From contig NZ_RYFF01000004.1 in the NCBI RefSeq assembly GCF_004138165.1, positions 124,001 through 188,000 on the forward strand: a stretch of DNA of 64,000 nt, written 5' to 3'. This document shows, piece by piece, positions 32,846-42,196 of the stretch. Position 1 is the stretch's first letter. Every line of letters begins with the position of its first letter. The notes under the pieces were generated by a model. It did no database searches. It saw nothing but the letters and a program-made list of their open reading frames with translations, and was not told the DNA's origin. Made by a program: the position numbers and the translations under genes. The stretch comes from Candidatus Chloroploca sp. Khr17 (GTDB lineage Bacteria; Chloroflexota; Chloroflexia; Chloroflexales; Chloroflexaceae).

Positions 32846-34456
32846 TCAATCGGGAAAAAGCTCGTCAACCTCTTCCTGCGCCGTTGGCATCGCCTCAGTA
32901 CGTGCCATACCACGGCGTTGCACCGCTGCATACAAGGCCTCGTCATAGCCACGTGTCTTGACGACCACCGGCATAGGCACAGCATGGCCAAGCACGAGGG
33001 CCTGTTGCTTGCTATCAAGCGTCGCGAGCACCGCCTTGAGACCTGCGGCCCCGCTGACCCCGGTAAAGACCGCGTCAATATCGCGGTCATCGTTGAGCAG
33101 GGCCGTAATGCGTGTCCCAAGCTGACTCATCACTTCATTATCGATCGAGGATGGCCGCTGATCAACGACGAGCAGAGTGACGCTGTATTTGCGCAACTCG
33201 CGGGCAATCGTGCCAAAGATTGTCTGACGCGCTGTCTGAGGGTTCAAGAATTTGTGCGCCTCTTCGATGGTGATCATCAACGGGTGCGGACGATCGCGCT
33301 CATTTTTTGACTCGAGAAAGCGTGCAGTCTGCTGAGTCCAGTGGCGGTGAATACGCCGCGTAATCAGGTTCGCCACCAGCATATAGGCTAGGCTCCCCCC
33401 GTGCGGGCCAAATGAGAGCACAATACTGCGGCCCGCCGCAAGCTGTTCGATCATGCGATCAATCGAAGAAAAATCGGCCTTCTCTTCAACAAAACCAAGG
33501 CGAGGGATCTGGGCGAGTTTGCGTTTCAAGGCACTGATCGAACTCGGGTGTGCGCCACTCTGCTCGGCAAACTCGGTGATCGCGCCACTATCCATTTCGA
33601 GCAACGAACGCAACCAGTCTTGCTTGAAACGGTCATGGAGCAGGTAGGACGACTCGGTCGCAGTGCTGCTCAGGTTCAGTTCTTCGGTTAACAGGATCAC
33701 ATCTTCAATTTCGATCTGATTCAGCCCAATCACGACCTCGCCATCGATCTGATTGCGTTGACTCGCCCGCCGATCAAGCGTGTAGACCAGCACATCACTG
33801 CCAAAGAGTTGCTTCAAACCCTTAACAAACGTATTATTTTCAGCGCGTGTTTCCCAGCCGTACTCGTTGTGCATATCAAAAATCAAATTGCTGGCGATAT
33901 TCGCGTGGATCACCCCACACAACAAAAGCCGGGTCAAAAAACTTTTGCCGGTGCCACTCTTGCCAAAAATGCCATTCGAGCGCTCGACGAGGCGGTTGAG
34001 ATCGAGGCAGACCGGCACATTCATATCGAGCGGTCGCCCAATCTCAAAATGGCTCGCATCTTCTTGCCCAAAGACCCGCGTGAAATCGCCCTCCTGTGCC
34101 TCGAAGACCGGTGAAAAGTGACGCGGAACCGTTTTTACCGGCAGCAACTGTGCGCTCAGGTCATGCGGCAACATCAGACGCGGCATGAGATCAAGGGTTC
34201 CAAAGGTCGAAGTCCCCGCGAGTACCGCCTGCAGAAAGCTGTCACCATCGGGAGGATCGGTTAAAATCTTCTGACTGGTTGCTTCCAGCGTCACATCGGT
34301 GATCATCGAGAAGAATTCGTGTTTTTCACCCTGAACGACCACAAACTTGCCGACACGCATATCTTCAACACTCTCGCTCGCCTCGAGGCGGGCCGTCAGC
34401 CCTTCACTCAGCGAGCCACTGGTGATGACGCCAAGCCGATTGCGCTGCGATGCCAT
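32846..34456 (-). CDS. HerA-like bacterial ATPase (HAS-barrel plus FtsK/HerA motor)
   Basis: The 536-residue protein has an N-terminal beta-barrel (about residues 1-125) like the HAS domain. A P-loop GKSGTGKS (165-172) follows, then Walker B at LMITIEEAHKFL and the conserved VVDQRPSSID near the C-terminus with an arginine finger-like residue. HerA hexamers pump DNA or drive NurA-dependent end resection; no NurA nuclease is adjacent here. The start at 34456 has AAGGAG 6 nt ahead; a TTG one codon earlier is less likely. It is divergent from the HAD gene across a 32-bp gap. A role in a stand-alone phage-defence or repair system is possible but not shown. Confidence 0.8.
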   Translation of the reverse strand: MASQRNRLGVITSGSLSEGLTARLEASESVEDMRVGKFVVVQGEKHEFFSMITDVTLEATSQKILTDPPDGDSFLQAVLAGTSTFGTLDLMPRLMLPHDLSAQLLPVKTVPRHFSPVFEAQEGDFTRVFGQEDASHFEIGRPLDMNVPVCLDLNRLVERSNGIFGKSGTGKSFLTRLLLCGVIHANIASNLIFDMHNEYGWETRAENNTFVKGLKQLFGSDVLVYTLDRRASQRNQIDGEVVIGLNQIEIEDVILLTEELNLSSTATESSYLLHDRFKQDWLRSLLEMDSGAITEFAEQSGAHPSSISALKRKLAQIPRLGFVEEKADFSSIDRMIEQLAAGRSIVLSFGPHGGSLAYMLVANLITRRIHRHWTQQTARFLESKNERDRPHPLMITIEEAHKFLNPQTARQTIFGTIARELRKYSVTLLVVDQRPSSIDNEVMSQLGTRITALLNDDRDIDAVFTGVSGAAGLKAVLATLDSKQQALVLGHAVPMPVVVKTRGYDEALYAAVQRRGMARTEAMPTAQEEVDELFPD

Positions 34457-34488
34457 CAATGACTCCTTGCCAGGGTAGAAAGAAAGTT

Positions 34489-35265
34489 ATGTCTATTCCA
34501 CGCTTTGACGGGTACATTTTCGATCTTGACGGTACCATTTATCTCGGCGACCAGATCTTGCCGGGAGCCACCGAGTTATTGACGACGCTCCGCCATGAGG
34601 GGCGACGGATCGCCTTTCTCTCTAACAATCCAACGCGAACCCGTGAACAGTATAGCCTGAAATTACATCGTCTGGGGATCGAGGTCGCGCTCAATGAGGT
34701 TGTCAATTCGTCGTATGTGCTGGTTCAGTGGCTGCTTGCCAACGCGCCAGGGGCAACACTCTTTGTCTGTGGCGAGACACCGCTCATTGGTGAACTCGAA
34801 GCGGCGGGTTTCCGGCTCAGTGAAGAGGCCGGGTTGATTGACTTTGTCGTCGCCTCGTTTGATCGCACCTTCACCTACCACAAGCTCCAGGTTGCCTTTG
34901 ATGCGATCCGCGCCGGTGCCCGCCTGATTGCCACCAACCCCGACCGTTTTTGTCCTGTGCCTGGGGGAGGCGAGCCCGATGCCGCAGCAATCATTGCGGC
35001 GATTGAGGCATGCACCGCCACCCAATGCGAGCTCAATGTGGGCAAACCGTCACCAATTATGGCCCGAACGATCGGCGAACTGATCCAGGTGCCACCCGAG
35101 CGTTGCCTGATGGTTGGTGACCGCCTGATGACCGACATCGCGATGGGTGCCGCCGCCGGCATGGCAACCCTGCTTGTCCTGACAGGCGACAGTACACGAG
35201 CCGATCTTGCCACTGCTCCGGCCCAACCGACGTATATCGCTGAAAACCTACTTGAATTGATATAA
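34489..35265 (+). CDS. HAD-superfamily IIA phosphatase (NagD-like)
   Basis: The 258-residue protein has motif I FDLDGTIYLG with nucleophile Asp12 and Asp14, motif II SNN, VGKPSP with the conserved Lys, and motif IV GDRLMTDI. The IIA cap is inserted between motifs I and II. Such enzymes dephosphorylate sugars, nucleotides or 4-nitrophenyl phosphate in the cytoplasm; no substrate can be inferred. GAAAG precedes the ATG. It is divergent from herA. Confidence 0.85.
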   Translation: MSIPRFDGYIFDLDGTIYLGDQILPGATELLTTLRHEGRRIAFLSNNPTRTREQYSLKLHRLGIEVALNEVVNSSYVLVQWLLANAPGATLFVCGETPLIGELEAAGFRLSEEAGLIDFVVASFDRTFTYHKLQVAFDAIRAGARLIATNPDRFCPVPGGGEPDAAAIIAAIEACTATQCELNVGKPSPIMARTIGELIQVPPERCLMVGDRLMTDIAMGAAAGMATLLVLTGDSTRADLATAPAQPTYIAENLLELI

Positions 35266-35431
35266 AAAATCGTCTTTACTGATGAGTGTGTCAACAAAGT
35301 TTTCTGGCGTGCTCAGCCGTCCACGAATGGGGGCCACGAAGCAACGAATACGTGCGTCACACAGCCTGTTTTCGTGTATTCGTGAGGGTTCTTCGTGGTC
35401 GGCGGCGCGACCGGGAAACTTACGTTACAGG

Positions 35432-37345
35432 CTACTGAGGCTCGATCAGGCGCCGTGTCGCTTCGGCCAGCACCGTACCTGCGACGGCACCAATGATGAC
35501 ATCACCAGGGTAATGGACGCCCAGATAGACCCGCGAGAAACTGACCGTGGCGGCCAGCAGATACCACGCGGGACGCAGTTCAGGATAGTGGCGACTCATC
35601 AGCCAGGCGCCCGCAAAGGCGGCTGCCGAGTGACCCGAAGGGAATGAGTACGAGCCGGGCTTGCGCCCAATCACCACGGCCTGCACCACATCAAGAAAAG
35701 GGCGTTGGCGGCGAAAATAGCTCTTGACCGGATACTCAATCGTCATCGTGGATAACCACATCGGGGGGGCAACCTGGCGCAACGCATGAAGGCCTCGCTC
35801 ACGATCAATTGCCGTTGCGCCAAGCAGGATCAAAATCCAGCCCCACCCTCCATTCATCACCTGCGTCAACCCGTACATCAAGCGGTTGACCAGCGGCGGA
35901 TGCGGCATCCGGTTGACCATAAGAAAGAGTCGCCGATCAAGCGCTTGGTACGGCGCCATGCGTTCGAGCAACTCGGTGCGCAAGAGCGCCAAAGCCCCCG
36001 CGAGTCTGGGGTCTTGATCAGGTGCCTGGGGATTGGTTGCACGCCGCGCTGCCTGCTCGAGTGCCTCACGGGGCATCCCCTCGCGAGCCTCGATCTGCGC
36101 GGCCACGGCCAGCAGCGCGTCGGCGATGGCCTCGGTATCATGGCGTCCGGCGATCTGCACCGCAAGCTGCTGGGCCGCCACTGCATCCACCGTTTGTCCA
36201 ACTGAAGAGGCCGTCCGATCGGCGGCCAGACGGATCAACGCATCAACGACCTGACGGGCCTGTTCAGGACCAACGATCTGTCCGAGTTGCTCACGTAACG
36301 CATCGGTAAGCGGTGCCATCCGCGCAGCCACCTCCGGATCAACAGGTTCATCAAGCAAAGCGCCCTCAGGCGGCAGGGTCGTCGTGAACGTGGGCTGCGA
36401 TGCCGCGTCATGCGCAACAAAGCCAGATCCAACCACACAACGCACAGTGCGAGGCTCGACCGTGATCTGGATTGGCGTTGTGCCAACCAGATCACCATCG
36501 AGTTGCACCGGCATCCGGCTACGCTTCGACTTGATATTGATCGCGACACTCTGACGAGCCTTGAAATAGCGCATCTGCTGGCTCGCACGCTGCCTGCCTG
36601 TCATCGTTGCCCAGCCGACCTTCAGATAATCACGCAGTGTCCGGGCCGTGATAAGGCAGACATCAATGACGCCATCATCAGGCACAATGTCGGTACCCCA
36701 GCTAAAAGGCGCCTGACCCATCTCGCCACCATTCGCAACGAGCACCTGTGAGGCACTGACGCGATGACGCACCCCGTCAATAACCAGCACAAAGCGTTGT
36801 GGTTGCATGCCAAGAGCCCAGCGCGTCGCCACATAGAAATAGGCGAGACGGCCAAAACGACGTTTCGCCTTGCGGCTAGTATCCCGCTGCATCAACGATG
36901 TCAGCCCGACACTGATATGCAAGAGGCCCAGATGATCGCCGAGACGCATCCCATCGAGCGCTGCAATGCGCAGATCGGCGGCCAGCAGATCAAGCGCTGG
37001 CTCTAACTCCAACGGAAGCGCCAGCACATGCGCCAGTACATTTGCTGTCCCGATTGGCACAATGCCAAGTGGAACCTTGCTTCCAGCAAGAGCGCCCGCA
37101 ACCGTCGCAACGGTTCCATCACCGCCTGCGGCAACGACCAGATCGGTGCCACCTACCACCGCCTCGCGCACCCGCTCTGGAATATCCTCGCCATCGGCAC
37201 CTGTCGTCGTATAAATCTCGAGCTCGCGTTCAGGTCCCCCAAGGCGTTGTTCAAACGCCACGCGTACCATTTCGGGATCAGACGTACCGGCAACCGGGTT
37301 CAAAACGACAAAAATGTTGGTAGCACGCTGTTGCGTACTATGCAT
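35432..37345 (-). CDS. lipid kinase-PAP2 phosphatase fusion
   Basis: The 637-residue protein joins two normally separate enzymes. Residues about 8-310 are a DAGK/YegS-type lipid kinase with GGDGT (74-78) and GTANVLA. Residues about 460-637 are a membrane PAP2 phosphatase with K541-x6-RP, SFPSGHS (His572) and SRVYLGVHYPGD (His611). They are linked by a region of about 130 residues rich in Ala. One active site would make a phosphorylated lipid and the other would remove a phosphate, so it may act on lipid carriers or phosphatidic acid. The start has GAGGAG 6 nt upstream. It follows the glycerol kinase gene by 50 bp in the same direction, supporting a glycerolipid role. Confidence 0.85.
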   Translation of the reverse strand: MHSTQQRATNIFVVLNPVAGTSDPEMVRVAFEQRLGGPERELEIYTTTGADGEDIPERVREAVVGGTDLVVAAGGDGTVATVAGALAGSKVPLGIVPIGTANVLAHVLALPLELEPALDLLAADLRIAALDGMRLGDHLGLLHISVGLTSLMQRDTSRKAKRRFGRLAYFYVATRWALGMQPQRFVLVIDGVRHRVSASQVLVANGGEMGQAPFSWGTDIVPDDGVIDVCLITARTLRDYLKVGWATMTGRQRASQQMRYFKARQSVAINIKSKRSRMPVQLDGDLVGTTPIQITVEPRTVRCVVGSGFVAHDAASQPTFTTTLPPEGALLDEPVDPEVAARMAPLTDALREQLGQIVGPEQARQVVDALIRLAADRTASSVGQTVDAVAAQQLAVQIAGRHDTEAIADALLAVAAQIEAREGMPREALEQAARRATNPQAPDQDPRLAGALALLRTELLERMAPYQALDRRLFLMVNRMPHPPLVNRLMYGLTQVMNGGWGWILILLGATAIDRERGLHALRQVAPPMWLSTMTIEYPVKSYFRRQRPFLDVVQAVVIGRKPGSYSFPSGHSAAAFAGAWLMSRHYPELRPAWYLLAATVSFSRVYLGVHYPGDVIIGAVAGTVLAEATRRLIEPQ

Positions 37346-37395
37346 AAGCTTCTCCTCCTCACCCTCAGCGCCCCTGCGTTAACCCCCAACACGCA

Positions 37396-38874
37396 TTACC
37401 CCTCCCGCAAGCGTTGCACCGCCGCATACCAACGCTGCAGCAGATTCTCTCGCGCCGAAGCCGACATCGTTGGTTCAAAGACCTGCGCATCATCCAGAGG
37501 CAACGGCGGCAAAGCGTCGGGGGTGGCCCAGAAACCAGCACCAAGCCCACCAAGCAGCGCCGCAGCACGCACCCCCGTCTCGGTATTGCGCGCCCGCACA
37601 AGCTTGAGCCCGGCAAGATCCGCCTGGATCTGACAGGCACGATCACTATTCGCCAGCCCTCCCCCGACGCGTAGCACCTGAATCGTCAGCTTCGCTTCCT
37701 GTTCCATCGTCGCAATAATCGCGTGGAGTTGACACCCTATCGCTTCAAACAGGGCACGTGCTAGATGGCCTGGTGTTGTCCCCAACGTCATGCCCATCAA
37801 CGTACCACGCACCTGGCGATCCTCCCAGGGTACGCCAAGGCCAGTAAAGGCCGGAACGAAGACAACGCCATCACTATCAGCAACCGACCCGGCAAGCTGA
37901 TCGAGTTCGTGCGCATGGCGAATCAGGCGCATCTGGCTCAACCAGCGGATCGCCGCCCCGGTCACCGTCATATCTGCCTCAAGCGTGTAGGTCGGGATCG
38001 CATCGAGTTCCCAGGCGAGATAGGTTTTGCAGATCCCCTGGGGAGGCGCAAGCGCACCGGCAACAACATTGACAAACGAAGCGGTACCGTGGGTCACCAC
38101 AGCCTCGCCTGGTTGACGACAATCATAGCCAAACAGCCCGGCCTGCTGATCAGCCAACATCGCCGTCACAGGGATCGCGTGGCCTGCGATATGCAATTCA
38201 CCAAACGGATAGAGCGTTGGCCGTGCAACAGGAAGCGCCGCCCGCGGAAGGTCGAGATACGTGATCCACTCGTCCCACAATTGGCGACGCCGTGGATCAA
38301 AGACCGTCATCGCCTGTAGCAGCGAATAGTCGAGGGCATGCTCAAATGGCTGCCCAAGAGCCTGGATGAGCCAACCAGCGGCGAGCGAGACACGCAACCA
38401 TTGCCGCTCGGCAGCGCGACGAAAAGAAGGATCGTGACGCATGCGCCAGGCCATATGCATTGCTGCCGAATATGAACCGGGAAATTGCCCGAGACGTTGG
38501 CGACGTTCACTGGCATCTTGCCACTGATCAACCTCTTCGACCAGCGGCACCGTACGCAAATCTTGCCAGGTGATCGCATTGCCAAGCGGTCGTCCATTCC
38601 GGCGATCCCAGGCAAAAGTCGTATCACGCTGCGACGTCAAACCACAGGCAACCACATCGGCAGGCGAACAACGAGCACGGGCCAGCGCATCACCAATCGC
38701 TTCGGCAACACTCCGTGCCACCACCGCAGGACGCTGCTCAACCCAACTTGGTTGCGGATAGATACGGGCGACCGGGCGATAGCCATAGCCGCGCACAACC
38801 CCCTCGTGATCGAGCAGCACTGCACGACTCCCACTGCCCCCCTGGTCAATCCCCAGCACCATTGCCTCGCTCAC
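37396..38874 (-). CDS. glpK: glycerol kinase-like FGGY sugar kinase
   Basis: The 492-residue enzyme matches GlpK at GIDQGGSGSRAV, RIYPQPSWVEQ (the classic IYPQPGWVEHD region), SQRDTTFAWDRRNG and ITWQDLRT, and at VFVPAFTGLGVPW. It would phosphorylate glycerol to glycerol 3-phosphate in the cytoplasm. Some residues differ from the strict consensus, for example GGSGS in place of GTTSS, so a related polyol or sugar kinase is possible. The start is GTG at 38874 with AGGGGG upstream; an ATG four codons later is an alternative. It precedes the lipid kinase-PAP2 gene. Confidence 0.78.
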   Translation of the reverse strand: MSEAMVLGIDQGGSGSRAVLLDHEGVVRGYGYRPVARIYPQPSWVEQRPAVVARSVAEAIGDALARARCSPADVVACGLTSQRDTTFAWDRRNGRPLGNAITWQDLRTVPLVEEVDQWQDASERRQRLGQFPGSYSAAMHMAWRMRHDPSFRRAAERQWLRVSLAAGWLIQALGQPFEHALDYSLLQAMTVFDPRRRQLWDEWITYLDLPRAALPVARPTLYPFGELHIAGHAIPVTAMLADQQAGLFGYDCRQPGEAVVTHGTASFVNVVAGALAPPQGICKTYLAWELDAIPTYTLEADMTVTGAAIRWLSQMRLIRHAHELDQLAGSVADSDGVVFVPAFTGLGVPWEDRQVRGTLMGMTLGTTPGHLARALFEAIGCQLHAIIATMEQEAKLTIQVLRVGGGLANSDRACQIQADLAGLKLVRARNTETGVRAAALLGGLGAGFWATPDALPPLPLDDAQVFEPTMSASARENLLQRWYAAVQRLREG

Positions 38875-38919
38875 CCCTGCCCCCTCTGCATCTCTGCGCC
38901 TCTGCGTTAAAGTCTGGCC

Positions 38920-39540
38920 TTATTCGCGCACAAACTCCTTCTCAAGCACCGTCGCCAACGCCTGAGCGAGCTCAACCAGATCACCCGCATCAGCCGCAGT
39001 CTCAATCACCCAGACGTACTCACCAACCAACAGTTCAAGAGCCACAATCGGCTGAAGACGCCGAATGGGCCAACCAACGGCCAATGGGCGACGATTGAGG
39101 CGCAAGCTCGTAATCTGATGAAACCGAAGCAACTGCGTCCGTGCTGCCCCAACACGACTGGCCTGACGCAAGACCAGCGTTTGCGCCTCGGCGTCGGCTA
39201 CCAGCGTATTATACGTCGTCAAGATGGCATATCCGCCGAGCATCCGCTGAAACCCAAGGCCGCCAAGCAAACCTCCGATCACCGCAGCGAGCGCCGCAAC
39301 CGCAAACCCCGACCCCGCCCCGGCACTCCACAACCCGCTCAAAGCAATAATCAATGCTACCACAATCATCGCTGCGCCGCCGACCACCACGCGCATCCCA
39401 ACCGACCGATTCGCGTCCGAACGCGAGGCCAGTTCCAGCCGCGCAGGACTCCGCACGACGAACAGATAGTATGGCTCAACACTCAACCGTCGCCCGATCC
39501 GTTGCTGCAACCCCATCACGACTCGCTCTTCTGTTGACAT
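38920..39540 (-). CDS. membrane protein of unknown function, two central TM helices
   Basis: The 206-residue protein has two adjacent hydrophobic helices (about residues 48-70 and 75-105) between a short N-terminal and a larger C-terminal soluble part. The soluble parts look like a PH-like or YdbT-like bacterial domain, but the match is weak. It is the first gene of the minus-strand 39540-35432 group. No family recognised. Confidence 0.6.
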   Translation of the reverse strand: MSTEERVVMGLQQRIGRRLSVEPYYLFVVRSPARLELASRSDANRSVGMRVVVGGAAMIVVALIIALSGLWSAGAGSGFAVAALAAVIGGLLGGLGFQRMLGGYAILTTYNTLVADAEAQTLVLRQASRVGAARTQLLRFHQITSLRLNRRPLAVGWPIRRLQPIVALELLVGEYVWVIETAADAGDLVELAQALATVLEKEFVRE

Positions 39541-39602
39541 ACGCTACTCGTTTCATCTGATAGACTCGTGTCCACTTAGTGTTTTGTAACAAAAGCTTCC
39601 TG

Positions 39603-39673
39603 CCAAAGGGAGTGCCGGCGTTAGCCGGCTGAAGCCGACACTCCCTTTGGCAGCAGAGCAGAAAACTTACGTT
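39603..39673. repeat. dispersed palindromic repeat, copy 2
   Basis: Arms 39603-39619 and 39634-39650 (16 of 17) are followed by a 23-nt tail at 39651-39673 that equals the tail of the copy at 15181-15203 except for one base. A shorter remnant of the tail is seen at 35416-35426. Confidence 0.7.
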
Positions 39674-39715
39674 CCAGACTACTTAAATGTGAACTGCTTC
39701 CGATCATGATCGCAT

Positions 39716-39744
39716 TTGCAAAATCCTTCAAGCCATGCTATACT
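39716..39744 (+). promoter_or_regulatory. tRNA-Gly promoter
   Basis: TTGCAA (39716-39721), a 17-bp spacer and TATACT (39739-39744) lie 21 bp before the tRNA. Confidence 0.75.
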
Positions 39745-39765
39745 CTCGAAAGCAATGACGAGTGT

Positions 39766-39841
39766 GCGGGAGTGGCTCAGTTGGTAGAGCGACACCTTGC
39801 CAAGGTGTAGGTCGCGGGTTCGAATCCCGTCTCCCGCTCCA
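39766..39841 (+). tRNA. tRNA-Gly (GCC), CCA encoded
   Basis: The acceptor GCGGGAG/CTCCCGC is perfect. The anticodon stem ACACC/GGTGT has loop TTGCCAA with anticodon GCC. The T arm GGTTCGAATCC is canonical and the 3' CCA is encoded. Confidence 0.95.
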
Positions 39842-39846
39842 TTGCG

Positions 39847-39884
39847 AAAGGCCAGGTAGTGTAGAGCTACCTGGCCTTTTGTTT
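39847..39884 (+). terminator. intrinsic terminator after tRNA-Gly
   Basis: A 13-bp perfect stem (39847-39859 and 39867-39879) with a 7-nt loop continues into a T-rich run (TTTTGTTTT). Confidence 0.88.
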
Positions 39885-39897
39885 TGCCTGGTTGATG

Positions 39898-39903
39898 TAT
39901 AAT
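39898..39903 (+). promoter_or_regulatory. -10 element of serC
   Basis: A perfect TATAAT lies 34 bp upstream of serC. The -35 is poor and overlaps the tRNA terminator tail. Confidence 0.4.
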
Positions 39904-39937
39904 AGCCCTGCTGAAGCATTGTGTGAGGAGCCATCTT

Positions 39938-41020
39938 ATGCCTGTTTCTAATTTCAACGCTGGCCCTGCTGTCCTCCCCCGTGTGGTGCTCGAACGCGCC
40001 CAGAGTGAGTTGTTGGATTATCAGGGACGTGGTATGTCGATCCTTGAGATGAGCCATCGCTCCAAAGAGTACGAGGCGATCAACAAAAGTGCCGAAGCCC
40101 GCTTCAAAGCACTGCTAGGGCTTGGCGATGACTACCGTGTTCTCTTGATGCAAGGTGGGGCAAGTACCCAATTTGCGCTGCTGGCACTCAATTTTCTGCG
40201 GCCCGGTACCCTGGCTGATTATGCTATCACAGGCAGTTGGGGAGAGAAAGCCCTCGAAGAGGCCCGGCGCATCGGTGAAGTCCACGTCGCCGCAACCATG
40301 GCCGAGGGCGGCTATCGCACGGTTCCTTCGACGGCTGAACTGCACCTCAGTGAGCATCCCACCTACCTCCATCTTACCAGCAACGAGACCATCCAGGGTG
40401 TGCAGTGGGCGGCGTTTCCCGACACTGGTGAAATGCCCCTGGTCGCCGATATGAGTAGCGACATTCTGTCACGACCTTTCGATGCGACGAAGTTTAGCCT
40501 GATCTATGCCGGTGCCCAGAAGAATATCGGCCCTGCTGGCGTGACGGTGGTCTTGATCCAGCAGCATTTCCTCGATCAGGCCCGGGCTGACGTGCCGACG
40601 ATCTTGAGCTACAAAACCCACGCCAAGAATAATTCCCTCTATAATACACCGCCTGTCTTTGCCGTCTATATGCTCGACCTGGTGCTCGGCTGGATCGAGT
40701 CACTTGGTGGGCTCGCCGCGATCGCGGAACGCAATGCCGCCAAGGCGGGGCTGATCTATGCAGCCATTGATCAGAGCAATGGCTTCTATCAGGGCCACGC
40801 CGAGACCAGTGCGCGCTCGCAGATGAATGTCACCTTCCGCCTTGCTGATGAGGCGCTTGAAAAGACCTTCCTTGCCGAAGCTCAGGGTCAGGGCATGGTT
40901 GGGTTGGCCGGGCATCGTTCGGTTGGTGGTGTCCGTGCGTCGATCTATAACGCCCTCGAACACGAGGCATGCGCCGATCTGGCTCAGTTTATGGGCCTCT
41001 TTGCCCAGAAGCATGGCTAA
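39938..41020 (+). CDS. serC: phosphoserine aminotransferase
   Basis: The 360-residue PLP enzyme has the SerC start NFNAGPAVLPRVVL, the PLP lysine Lys195 in AGAQKNIGPAG and RSVGGVRASIYNA near the end. It converts 3-phosphohydroxypyruvate to phosphoserine in serine and vitamin B6 biosynthesis. GAGGAG lies 8 nt ahead of the ATG at 39938. It is followed by a glycosyltransferase gene 2 bp after its stop. Confidence 0.96.
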   Translation: MPVSNFNAGPAVLPRVVLERAQSELLDYQGRGMSILEMSHRSKEYEAINKSAEARFKALLGLGDDYRVLLMQGGASTQFALLALNFLRPGTLADYAITGSWGEKALEEARRIGEVHVAATMAEGGYRTVPSTAELHLSEHPTYLHLTSNETIQGVQWAAFPDTGEMPLVADMSSDILSRPFDATKFSLIYAGAQKNIGPAGVTVVLIQQHFLDQARADVPTILSYKTHAKNNSLYNTPPVFAVYMLDLVLGWIESLGGLAAIAERNAAKAGLIYAAIDQSNGFYQGHAETSARSQMNVTFRLADEALEKTFLAEAQGQGMVGLAGHRSVGGVRASIYNALEHEACADLAQFMGLFAQKHG

Positions 41021-41022
41021 CC

Positions 41023-42171
41023 ATGCGCGTTGTCATCCTCTCCAAAGCGCTTGTCGTTGGCGCTTATCAACGCAAGCTCGAGGAGCTTGCCCGCCTCGGG
41101 GTGACGCTGACTGCGCTGGTGCCGTGGAGTTGGCGGGAACCGCGGGTGGGAATGCAACGGCTCGAGCGCCGTTTTACCGAGGGGTATACGCTCACCGGCT
41201 TACCTCTGGCGCTCAATGGGCAGCATCATCTGCACTTCTACCCGACGCTTGCCCGCGCATTGCGCCGCCTTCGCCCCGAGGTGCTGCATATTGATGAAGA
41301 GTCGTTCAATCTGGCAACGTTTCAAGCTATGCGCCTCGGGGTTGCCCTTGGCGCACGCTGCTGTTTTTACAACTACGCCAATATTGACCGCTATTATCCC
41401 CCGCCTTTTAATCTCTTTGAACGCTACAATCTGCGCCACGCCAGCCACGCGCTCGCCTGCAATCAAGAGGCTGCTAGCATCATTCGGCGTCATGGCTACC
41501 GTGGCCCTCTGACAATTGTGCCCCAGTTTGGCGTTGATCCGGCCATCTTTGCCCCCCGTGATGAGGCGATGGCTGATGACAGCTCGCCGTTTCAACAGAG
41601 CGACCAGCGCCCACCCTTTGCCATTGGCTATCTCGGTCGCCTCGTACCCGAAAAGGGCATTCTCGATCTGGTCGAAGCCCTCGCCGGCTTGCCCCCCCAC
41701 GTCTGCTTGCACCTGATTGGCGATGGCAGCCAGCGCCCCGTGATCGAGCAACGCATTGCGCAACTCGGCCTCGGCAAACGCGTCGTGCTCAAACCAGCCA
41801 TCAGCAGCACCGATGTCCCCATAGCCCTCCAGAGCCTCGACACCCTCGTCCTACCTTCACACACGACTCCCTCGTGGAAAGAACAGTTTGGCCGTATTCT
41901 TATTGAGGCTATGAGTTGCGGCATTCCTGTGGTGGGATCAAGTTCAGGTGAAATACCGTACGTCATTGGTGACGCCGGGCTCATCTTCCCCGAAGGCGAG
42001 GTTCCGGCCCTACGTGCGATGCTCGCCCGGCTCGCCGCCAACCCGGCCCTCCGCACCCACTTCGCCGAACGCGGTCGTCAACGCGTCCTCGACCACTACA
42101 CCCAGGCCGCCATCGCCCAACGGCATGTTGACGTCTACCAAAGTATGCTGAACCATGGGCGCAGGGGGTAA
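41023..42171 (+). CDS. GT4 family glycosyltransferase
   Basis: The 382-residue protein has a GT-B fold with GYLGRLVPEKGILDLVEAL (about residues 206-224), the donor-binding motif EQFGRILIEAMSCGIPVVGSS (Glu-x7-Glu), and the usual C-terminal helix. It transfers a sugar from a nucleotide diphosphate donor; acceptor unknown. The ATG is 2 bp after the serC stop, so expression is coupled to serC. There is no link between the two reactions in known pathways. No signal peptide or TM helix is present. Confidence 0.85.
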   Translation: MRVVILSKALVVGAYQRKLEELARLGVTLTALVPWSWREPRVGMQRLERRFTEGYTLTGLPLALNGQHHLHFYPTLARALRRLRPEVLHIDEESFNLATFQAMRLGVALGARCCFYNYANIDRYYPPPFNLFERYNLRHASHALACNQEAASIIRRHGYRGPLTIVPQFGVDPAIFAPRDEAMADDSSPFQQSDQRPPFAIGYLGRLVPEKGILDLVEALAGLPPHVCLHLIGDGSQRPVIEQRIAQLGLGKRVVLKPAISSTDVPIALQSLDTLVLPSHTTPSWKEQFGRILIEAMSCGIPVVGSSSGEIPYVIGDAGLIFPEGEVPALRAMLARLAANPALRTHFAERGRQRVLDHYTQAAIAQRHVDVYQSMLNHGRRG

Positions 42172-42196
42172 GCGCAGCCCTACAACCCCATACCCA

